NCBI GenBank assembly: GCA_028276205.1
Contig: JAPYWU010000029.1
Location: 1-10,862 of the forward strand
DNA: 10,862 nt
Direction of reading: 5' to 3'
Source: Dictyoglomaceae bacterium
GTDB lineage: Bacteria > Dictyoglomota > Dictyoglomia > Dictyoglomales > Dictyoglomaceae
This document shows positions 1 to 5,625 of the stretch, piece after piece (positions within the stretch are counted from its first letter, which is position 1; each line of letters starts with the position of its first letter). Both the position numbers and the translations under genes were made by a program. The notes under the pieces are model-generated. The model worked only from the letters and a program-made list of their open reading frames with translations, was not told the DNA's origin and did not search any database.

Positions 1-747
1 GGTAAGAAAGGCTAAAGCAAATCCTCTTTTTATGGCGGATATACATTCGTTAACACAAGAAATTATTTCTTTAATGAAGTTGAGTTCTTGGTAAAAGGGT
101 AAGGGGTCTTGGTAGTATTCTGTATCAAATTTAAAAGGAAGCTTATTTACATTTTTAAAGTAATCTACAAAGAAAGGTGTTTTGGTTTCTTCAAATGTTA
201 CTTCATACTCTTTCTCCTTTAGATTTACTGGGGTGAGATATACATAATAAAATTTTGGGCATTTAGCTTTATCAATATAGTTTTTTGCTTGTTGAGCTAC
301 AAGAAATCTTCTATATGCATCCACGATAACTAAAATCTGAAAATTTAATCCTCTTGATACATCCAAAATTATTTCCTTTATATTATCATCGGTACTATCT
401 TGCATGGCTAAAAAAGTTATATCTGCAGTAATTGTATGATTATTCAGATTGAATTTTTTGCTTTCATAATTTCCTTTTACTGGAACCTCTACACATTTAA
501 TATTCTCCTTAGGAACACGGTATTTTAAAAGTTCTGATATTAATTTTTCTTCTTGATCTTTTTCAATAGATTCAGGCCTTAAGAGGAGAATTTTAAATTC
601 TTCATTTTGAGAGATAAGATATTGGGTTATTGCCTCAATAGTAGAGTTCCCTTCAAAGGATTTTTTATTAGAACTTTTATTATCATTAAAATGATAAATA
701 TATTTCTCTCCACCCTTTGGTACAAGAGCACATATTAATTTACTCAT
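1..747 (-). CDS. csx1: Csx1-family CARF protein (DxTHG type), 3' end cut by window
   Basis: Partial gene: 249 codons are open from the ATG at 745-747 to base 1 with no stop, so the C-terminus lies outside the window. Seen: a Rossmann-like N-terminus (MSKLICALVPKGG), a strand FKILLLRPES at residues 51-60, and ILDVSRGLN at 127-135. The last is a variant of the DxTHG signature of the Cas_DxTHG/Csx1 family, with Asp129 and Gly133 kept and TH replaced by SR. Family knowledge: the CARF domain binds cyclic oligoadenylate (usually cA4) made by Cas10 and activates a C-terminal HEPN RNase; that part is not visible here. An in-frame TAA sits two codons upstream of the ATG, which fixes the start. It follows cmr6 after 36 bases. 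Its ribosome site is poor: the only purine-rich stretch, AGGGTGGTG, ends about 13 bases upstream. Probably a soluble cytoplasmic auxiliary effector of the Cmr complex; family assignment good, subtype unsure. Confidence 0.8.
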   Translation of the reverse strand, partial: MSKLICALVPKGGEKYIYHFNDNKSSNKKSFEGNSTIEAITQYLISQNEEFKILLLRPESIEKDQEEKLISELLKYRVPKENIKCVEVPVKGNYESKKFNLNNHTITADITFLAMQDSTDDNIKEIILDVSRGLNFQILVIVDAYRRFLVAQQAKNYIDKAKCPKFYYVYLTPVNLKEKEYEVTFEETKTPFFVDYFKNVNKLPFKFDTEYYQDPLPFYQELNFIKEIISCVNECISAIKRGFALAFLT

Positions 748-783
748 ATCTTAATAATGCACACCACCCTAATGGATAATATT

Positions 784-1668
784 TTATTCTTCAAATATTC
801 CATACCCGAGAGATGTTTTAGCTCCAATTCCATAATTTTTTAGAGCTTCTATTAATAATTTTTTTGTTTTATCAAGCAATTCTTTATCCTTTCCAGCAAT
901 ATAAAATTGGAATTTTGTATTGCTATCAATTGTAAGGAATTTTATAGGTCTAGGACTTTGCCAATCGGTCGGAGGTTCATTTTTAGTATAATAATCTGGA
1001 TAATGTGGGTTCATTATATCAGTTTTTAGTTTTATATTTTCAATAGGATAAGCATCAAAAAATATTATTTTCCCTTCATGTTTTTGTGTTCCAAAAATAT
1101 CTAATATATCCTTAAAGTTTATTTCATCTATCTGTCTATTTATATCATTATCGGATTCAATGGCAGATGAAATTTTATCTGTAATTTTTTCAAAATCTTC
1201 TTTTGTTTCTCTGGCAATATCATCAGCGAATTTTAGAACTATCCAATGTCTTGTGATTCCTTTAACTGCAGATCCTGGTATATATGGGATCCCATAAATA
1301 TGGTGAAGGGTCATAGAAGTTTCTTGTGGATGTGAGGCTCCAAGGCCGATGATGAGACGCCATGAGACTTTTAAAATTATATCTGAGTAGACTTCAAATC
1401 CTGAATTTTTCAAATAAGAGATTGTCCTATCTCTTCTATTATTAATATTTTCTATAAAATAAATATCCCAAACAAATTTCTCAATATCTTCATTTAATTT
1501 TATTGTCATTTTCTCATTAATATGAGGCATATTAAAAAGATAAAAGAAATTAATCTCATTAAATTGTTTCTCGGTAATTTCTTTTTTAAAATATGATTCA
1601 AAAATATTCCTTAAGTCTTTATTAAAATATATATTTTGAGGAATTTTTATTTCTATATTTTTATTCAT
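784..1668 (-). CDS. cmr6: Type III-B RAMP protein Cmr6
   Basis: Cmr6 is the Cas7-like subunit that caps the Cmr complex at the end away from Cas10, next to Cmr1. Seen in the 294-residue product: the RAMP core with GLGASHPQETSMTLHHIYG at 108-126, followed by IPYIPGSAVKGITRHW at 127-142 (the family's P-G-S-x-x-K-G motif), IFGTQKHEGKIIFFDAYP at 191-208, a DWQSPRPIKFL segment near 235-245, and the C-terminal glycine-rich loop GIGAKTSLGYG at 280-290. These match the order and spacing of Cmr6 family proteins. The start ATG overlaps the cmr5 stop by 4 bases (ATGA), with a GGAGG seven bases upstream, so it is translationally coupled to cmr5. It is the last of the structural cmr genes; csx1 follows. 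No missing key motif is seen. Confidence 0.93.
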   Translation of the reverse strand: MNKNIEIKIPQNIYFNKDLRNIFESYFKKEITEKQFNEINFFYLFNMPHINEKMTIKLNEDIEKFVWDIYFIENINNRRDRTISYLKNSGFEVYSDIILKVSWRLIIGLGASHPQETSMTLHHIYGIPYIPGSAVKGITRHWIVLKFADDIARETKEDFEKITDKISSAIESDNDINRQIDEINFKDILDIFGTQKHEGKIIFFDAYPIENIKLKTDIMNPHYPDYYTKNEPPTDWQSPRPIKFLTIDSNTKFQFYIAGKDKELLDKTKKLLIEALKNYGIGAKTSLGYGIFEE

Positions 1669-2279
1669 TCTTCTTCCTCCTCTATTAGACCTTCAGCAAA
1701 TCTCTTAAGCCAATTTAAAAAAGCAAGTATTTCTTGAGTTATATATCTATACTTTTCGGAATCACATGATATTACCCAATCTATAAGTTCCTTTTTATCT
1801 TCTGGCATTTGCATTCTTGTTGTGTAAGGACTTCTCATATATTCTGTAAGTTGTTCATAAATCAATTCGTAGGCATTTCCTTTTTCAGATTTAGATTTTA
1901 TGAAGGCAAGAGTTTGACCTAAGCCATTTGAAAGTATCATAGTAGGTATGTTTTTAATGTAAGAACGATAGTTTTTAAGTAGATTTTTATAAAAGTTTAT
2001 AACTTTCTTTTCTTCATCTGTTAAAGTGTTATACTTATCTTTTAAAGAATATTCATAAGGTGAATCCAATAGATCTTTAATTTTTTCTTCCTTGATTTCT
2101 TTATTCATTTTATTTATTATTGTATCTTTAATTGAGTTAACAGCGTCTTCTAAAAATTTTACTGAATTAAGTTCAAAAGGTTTAAGATTAATTAAGCTTT
2201 CTTGTATACATTTATATGCAAACTCAGCTCTACCTTTTTCAAGTTTGTTTATTAATGTTTCTTTATTCTCTTTATTCAT
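1665..2279 (-). CDS. cmr5: Type III-B small subunit Cmr5
   Basis: Cmr5 is the all-helical small (Cas11-type) subunit that runs along the Cmr4 filament and contacts crRNA and target RNA. Seen: LEKGRAEFAYKCI at residues 13-25 and YRSYIKNIPTMILSNGLG at 104-121 followed by a GQTLAF-type helix; both are family hallmarks. At 204 residues it is longer than the roughly 120-170 of well-known Cmr5 proteins. The extra length is a Lys/Glu-rich helical stretch at about 48-100 between the two conserved blocks, plus a Glu-rich tail (LIEEEEE). The ATG lies three bases after the cmr4 stop and is preceded by the G9 tract with a 6-base gap, which can act as its ribosome site. The tail codons GAG-GAG-GAA in turn contain the Shine-Dalgarno of cmr6, and the stop overlaps the cmr6 ATG. 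Confidence 0.92.
   Translation of the reverse strand: MNKENKETLINKLEKGRAEFAYKCIQESLINLKPFELNSVKFLEDAVNSIKDTIINKMNKEIKEEKIKDLLDSPYEYSLKDKYNTLTDEEKKVINFYKNLLKNYRSYIKNIPTMILSNGLGQTLAFIKSKSEKGNAYELIYEQLTEYMRSPYTTRMQMPEDKKELIDWVISCDSEKYRYITQEILAFLNWLKRFAEGLIEEEEE
1676..1682 (-). promoter_or_regulatory. cmr6 Shine-Dalgarno inside the cmr5 poly-Glu codons
   Basis: On the minus strand GAGGAGG ends seven bases before the cmr6 ATG at 1668. It is made by the GAG GAG GAA codons of the Glu tail of Cmr5, so the acidic tail and the cmr6 ribosome site are the same DNA. This supports the 1668 start and coupled translation. Confidence 0.75.
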
Positions 2280-2282
2280 TTT

Positions 2283-3362
2283 TTACCCCCCCCCAAAATT
2301 AAATATCTGAATTCTTGCAAGTCCTTTTCCAATTGTTTGATTTCCACCAATTTGAATGATTTCAGGAACTCCTAATTCAAAAAACTCAAGTACCTTTTCT
2401 GCTTCTTCATTGGAGTTATTTGCTTTAAAAACTCCTTTTGCTTCTTCATCCTTTACTCTTATTGGAGAAGCCATGGCTATAGAGTATAAGATAGTATCTT
2501 GAGGTAAATATTCCTCTGTCCATAGAGCCCCTGGTTTTACTGTCCCAGTTTTATCATCAATCCTTGTTCTTGTTATAACCTCAGTTGAGGTTGAAACAAA
2601 CTGCTCAAAATCATCGTCGGAAAGAATTACGAGATCTTTTTCAAGTTTTTCTCTCCAAAATTTATAAATATCTTTATCGCTTAGGGGAAAGATCTTTTTT
2701 GCAAGAAATTTTGCAATTTGAGATGTTTGCTTATCTTCTTTTACTTTAAAAGTATATTCTTCAAGAACAATATTAGAATCTATTCTGATATTTGTTTGCT
2801 CAGGGAAAGTATTTTGGATATTTGTGAAATCAATATCCAACTCTTTTGGAATTTGCCCTACCAATTTTAAATCTTCTTTAAATCTTTCTAAGACAAGAGG
2901 ACAAGTAATCCAAGCAAATACCCCTTTTAAAGATTTAACTGGAAATAATAAAATTCTTGCATCTGTAAAAGATAAAGCACTTGCATGGGCTTCGTCTGTG
3001 TTTTCAGGACCAAATATTAAATCTATTGCTTGATTATAAAGGATTAAGGTATTGTTATCTGTGTCTTTTTTTTCTCCTTTTTCATTCTTCCATATCTCTT
3101 TTAAAGTATCAAATTTATCTAATAATTTTTTTGTTTTATCATTTTGTATTAAAATGTATTGCTTTTGATTTTTGTCTAAATCAATAAAAGAATAAAATGC
3201 TTCTCTTATGCATCCTTTTAATCCTGATGCTTCAATTTTAGGATAATTTGTGTATCTTTCTCTCTGAATAGGCAAATCAACAAGCCCTGAAGAGTCACCT
3301 CCACTTCCGGGGTGAAGAGGAGTTTCTGCAATTATAAAAAATAATTTTCCCTTCTTAAACAT
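2283..3362 (-). CDS. cmr4: Type III-B backbone RNase Cmr4
   Basis: Cmr4 is the Cas7-type subunit that forms the crRNA-binding filament and cuts the bound target RNA at 6-nt intervals. Seen in 359 residues: HPGSGG at 17-22, then LVDLPIQRERYTNYPKIEA at 27-45, the family's most diagnostic block, and SGLKGCIREAF at 46-56. Asp29 lines up with Asp26 of Pyrococcus furiosus Cmr4, the residue needed for target RNA cleavage, and His17 with its His15, so the slicer activity should be intact. The glycine-rich C-terminal loop IQIGGNQTIGKG is at 336-347. The ATG is preceded by AAGGAGGTT with ideal 6-base spacing and overlaps the end of the CARF-RelE gene by 8 bases. The last three codons are GGG-GGG-GGG, a G9 run immediately before the TAA, giving a Gly-Gly-Gly C-terminus. 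Confidence 0.95.
   Translation of the reverse strand: MFKKGKLFFIIAETPLHPGSGGDSSGLVDLPIQRERYTNYPKIEASGLKGCIREAFYSFIDLDKNQKQYILIQNDKTKKLLDKFDTLKEIWKNEKGEKKDTDNNTLILYNQAIDLIFGPENTDEAHASALSFTDARILLFPVKSLKGVFAWITCPLVLERFKEDLKLVGQIPKELDIDFTNIQNTFPEQTNIRIDSNIVLEEYTFKVKEDKQTSQIAKFLAKKIFPLSDKDIYKFWREKLEKDLVILSDDDFEQFVSTSTEVITRTRIDDKTGTVKPGALWTEEYLPQDTILYSIAMASPIRVKDEEAKGVFKANNSNEEAEKVLEFFELGVPEIIQIGGNQTIGKGLARIQIFNFGGG
2286..2294 (-). repeat. G9 homopolymer at cmr4 end / cmr5 ribosome site
   Basis: Nine consecutive G on the minus strand (C on plus) encode the last three Gly codons of Cmr4, followed by TAA and, three bases later, the cmr5 ATG. The gap from the tract to the ATG is six bases, so the tract can pair (with G-U wobble) with the CCUCC of 16S rRNA and act as the cmr5 Shine-Dalgarno. 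Such a run is conspicuous in DNA this AT-rich and is prone to slippage. Confidence 0.85.
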
Positions 3363-4488
3363 TTTTAACCTCCTTTTTATACAATTTAGATGTTCTTATT
3401 ATTTGATTCTTTAAATTATCGTTAAAGGGGTATTTATTGAGGTAATCTTCATAGTTGTTGTGAGATTCAAAAGTTTTATAAATATAAATTTTATTATCTT
3501 CTTCAAAGTAAAAAATTCTATAAGGATTATTACCATCATCATATACCCTATGGTTGTTTTTTGTTTGCGTTTTGTTTTCTCTTATTTCTTTTTTATAAAA
3601 TTTTGTGGTAATTATTTCACGAATATAAGCTTGTTTTTCAATATCCTCATATACATCTTGGGGTGCATAGAAAATAAAATATCTGCTTTTGTATTTTTCC
3701 CATAATATCTCTCCGAGAGGGTTTAAAGATACATAAGTTTTGCCATTGATTTTTTCTTCTATCACTAATGATTTTAAATTTTCTAAAAAACAATAAGGAA
3801 GATCATCCTTAGGATGAATTTTTGGATGTTCAACTTTTTCAATATATTCCCAATATTCATTAAAAAGATCCCATTTTATATCTATTGGAAGATAAGGAAT
3901 TTTTATTAAAGTATCAGTATCCTCAAAGATATAATAAATAGAACATCTATTAATTTGTCCCAATAAGGTTAAATATGGAATAGTTGCTTTGTATCCCCCT
4001 GTTATGTTAATAATTATATTTTCCCAATATCCTTTTGCAATATTATAAATTGTTCTTACTAAATTTGTTATTCCTTTTATAAATTCTTCTTTATTCCATA
4101 TTTGTAGTCCCTCTATTTTCTGAATTCTTATTTCAGATTTATTGAGGCTTTCATAATAGGTTATAGCTCTTTGTAATATTTCTGCTGCAAGCCTACTTAT
4201 GGCAGTATCAGAGTAAAGTAAATATATATCAAAATCTTCTTGTAATTGCTCTTTAAGTTTTATTAAACTTTTAATTTCTGCAGAAGCATTTATATTGTTC
4301 CTAAACCATTTTTCGTTTAAAGTATTTTCAATTACTTTTCTTCTATTATTTTCTTTATTAAGATCATCCGCTCGATATTTATTTTCCTTGATTGGTATAT
4401 AAGCATTACTAAAAATAACATTATCATTTTCTTTAATATAATTTTCAAAAACTGACGTACCAACTGGAGTAATTACTTTTATCATCAT
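3355..4488 (-). CDS. cami1: CARF-wHTH-RelE effector, Cami1-type mRNA interferase
   Basis: Seen in 377 residues, three parts in order. (1) A CARF domain, about 3-200, with TPVGTSVFEN at 7-16, the strand YLLYSDT at 89-95 and NITGGYKATIP at 161-171, the N-x-TGG-x-K ligand-site motif of the Csm6/Csx1/APE2256-like CARF group. (2) A short winged-helix-like segment at about 228-266 ending GKTYVSLNPLGEILWEKY. (3) A RelE/HigB-like domain at about 275-375, where YRIFYFEEDNKIYIYKTF at 323-340 matches the core strands of RelE (YRLVYQV... in E. coli). Arg324 falls on the RelE Arg61 position, Lys/Arg residues at 299-306 precede it, and His343 and Tyr346/Tyr349 sit near the other catalytic positions. No HEPN R-x4-6-H motif is seen. 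Known: Cami1 proteins have this architecture and, on binding cA4, cut mRNA in the ribosomal A site. Inference: this gene is the dormancy-type effector of the system. GGAGG lies only 3 bases from the ATG at 4488 but 6 from an ATG at 4485, which may be the true start. Confidence 0.78.
   Translation of the reverse strand: MMIKVITPVGTSVFENYIKENDNVIFSNAYIPIKENKYRADDLNKENNRRKVIENTLNEKWFRNNINASAEIKSLIKLKEQLQEDFDIYLLYSDTAISRLAAEILQRAITYYESLNKSEIRIQKIEGLQIWNKEEFIKGITNLVRTIYNIAKGYWENIIINITGGYKATIPYLTLLGQINRCSIYYIFEDTDTLIKIPYLPIDIKWDLFNEYWEYIEKVEHPKIHPKDDLPYCFLENLKSLVIEEKINGKTYVSLNPLGEILWEKYKSRYFIFYAPQDVYEDIEKQAYIREIITTKFYKKEIRENKTQTKNNHRVYDDGNNPYRIFYFEEDNKIYIYKTFESHNNYEDYLNKYPFNDNLKNQIIRTSKLYKKEVKNV
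3367..3375 (-). promoter_or_regulatory. Strong cmr4 Shine-Dalgarno inside the CARF-RelE gene
   Basis: AAGGAGGTT on the minus strand, with GGAGG six bases before the cmr4 ATG, is the most complete ribosome site in the operon. It lies in the last codons of the CARF-RelE gene, so the abundant filament subunit can be started efficiently however well the effector is translated. Confidence 0.8.
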
Positions 4489-5624
4489 ACCCCTCCAATT
4501 AAACTTAGTCCATATCCTTCCTCCGAGTTAACATCTGAGATGTTTTTAAGATGAAAAGTTTCTTTAACCTTCTCAGGAGGTGTATCATTAAGAATCTTAA
4601 AGTAATATATGCTTCCTGATGGGACTGCTTTGAACATAGGCTTAGGTTTTTGATTTGCCAAATTCCATCCCCCAATCAAATTATATTTTCCAATTATACA
4701 GCCTATTAGTTTTAGTCTTATTCCATTATATTTTCCTTCATAATTTGATTTGTCAATCCATACAGGTAACCAACCATTATTGAAAATGGCAGGTGTTGCT
4801 AAGTAAAGTTTGAAAATATTATTTTTAAATTCAAAATTTATATCTCTTAAGTCTTTTAATAGGTCGTTATCATATTTTTTTATCTCTGCTATTCTACCCT
4901 CTCCACCAAGCTGAATTATACCCCTTTCTGGGTAATGGTTTAATCCTTCTATTTGAATGAAGAAATTTACATCCTTTTTAAGTCTTATCATAGGAATCCT
5001 ATATAAATAACCCTCTTCAGATGATAAAGTTTTTCTATTTCTTTTAATTCCTATTTTATATTCTATTTCAAAGATATCTTTTCTATCTATAGGATGATAA
5101 GAATTATCATTACATGTTAAATATTTAAGAAGACTATTAATGTCTAAAAATCCCTCTGCTTCATCTAATTTTTCATTACTTTTATTTACTAAAATATAAT
5201 CTAATTCATAGTCAGAAATAAAAACTTCAGGTTTTTTAGTAAGAGAAAGGGAAATAAGTGTTTTTTGGTTTTTCCTATATTTATCTAAATTTTTGTTTTC
5301 ATCGCATTTATGTAAATCTTTTGTTTCTTCCAATATTAGTAAGTCTCTTGGAATAGGAAAAAGTAATGTGTCATTATATTCAATAAAAATACCATTTATT
5401 TTTAAACTTCCTTTTTTATTTGGTGTTCCAAGTTCATTCTCAAATTTATTGTTTTCAAAATCTATTAAACTTCCTTTTTCAAAAATAAGCCAACTTCTTA
5501 TAGAACCATATATTGTTGATGGATATGGAGGAAAGATTAGATTTGCCCATGTATCGTAACCCATACTAAAAGGTCGACCATCTCTAAAAAAGATTGTATC
5601 AAGAGGTTTTATCTTATAGAACAT
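4485..5624 (-). CDS. cmr3: Type III-B RAMP protein Cmr3 (Cas5-like)
   Basis: Cmr3 is the Cas5-like subunit that, with Cmr2, holds the crRNA 5' tag at the base of the complex. Seen in 379 residues: KPLDTIFFRDGRPFSMG at 6-22 and FPPYPSTIYGSIRSWL at 31-46, the N-terminal hallmark of the Cmr3 family; LGGEGRIAEI at 239-248; and the C-terminal glycine-rich RAMP loop EEGYGLSLIGG at 368-378. Length is normal for the family. The ATG follows the cmr2 stop after a single base. GGGGG lies six bases upstream of it, formed by the last codons of cmr2. The stop overlaps the ATG of the CARF-RelE gene (ATGA), so the effector gene is coupled to cmr3. No truncation or missing motif is visible. Confidence 0.94.
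   Translation of the reverse strand: MFYKIKPLDTIFFRDGRPFSMGYDTWANLIFPPYPSTIYGSIRSWLIFEKGSLIDFENNKFENELGTPNKKGSLKINGIFIEYNDTLLFPIPRDLLILEETKDLHKCDENKNLDKYRKNQKTLISLSLTKKPEVFISDYELDYILVNKSNEKLDEAEGFLDINSLLKYLTCNDNSYHPIDRKDIFEIEYKIGIKRNRKTLSSEEGYLYRIPMIRLKKDVNFFIQIEGLNHYPERGIIQLGGEGRIAEIKKYDNDLLKDLRDINFEFKNNIFKLYLATPAIFNNGWLPVWIDKSNYEGKYNGIRLKLIGCIIGKYNLIGGWNLANQKPKPMFKAVPSGSIYYFKILNDTPPEKVKETFHLKNISDVNSEEGYGLSLIGGV
4492..4496 (-). promoter_or_regulatory. Shine-Dalgarno deciding the CARF-RelE start
   Basis: GGAGG on the minus strand is three bases from the ATG at 4486-4488 and six from the next in-frame ATG at 4483-4485. The other good sites here are six or seven bases from their ATG, so the second Met is the likelier start. 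The protein would then be 376 residues and would overlap the cmr3 stop by one base. Confidence 0.6.
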
Positions 5625-5625
5625 T

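Noticed and set aside
3355..4488. Reading the CARF protein as a HEPN-type Csm6/Csx1
   Set aside because: No R-x4-6-H HEPN motif is present in the C-terminal part (R303 and H313 are nine residues apart), and the strand pattern there fits RelE.
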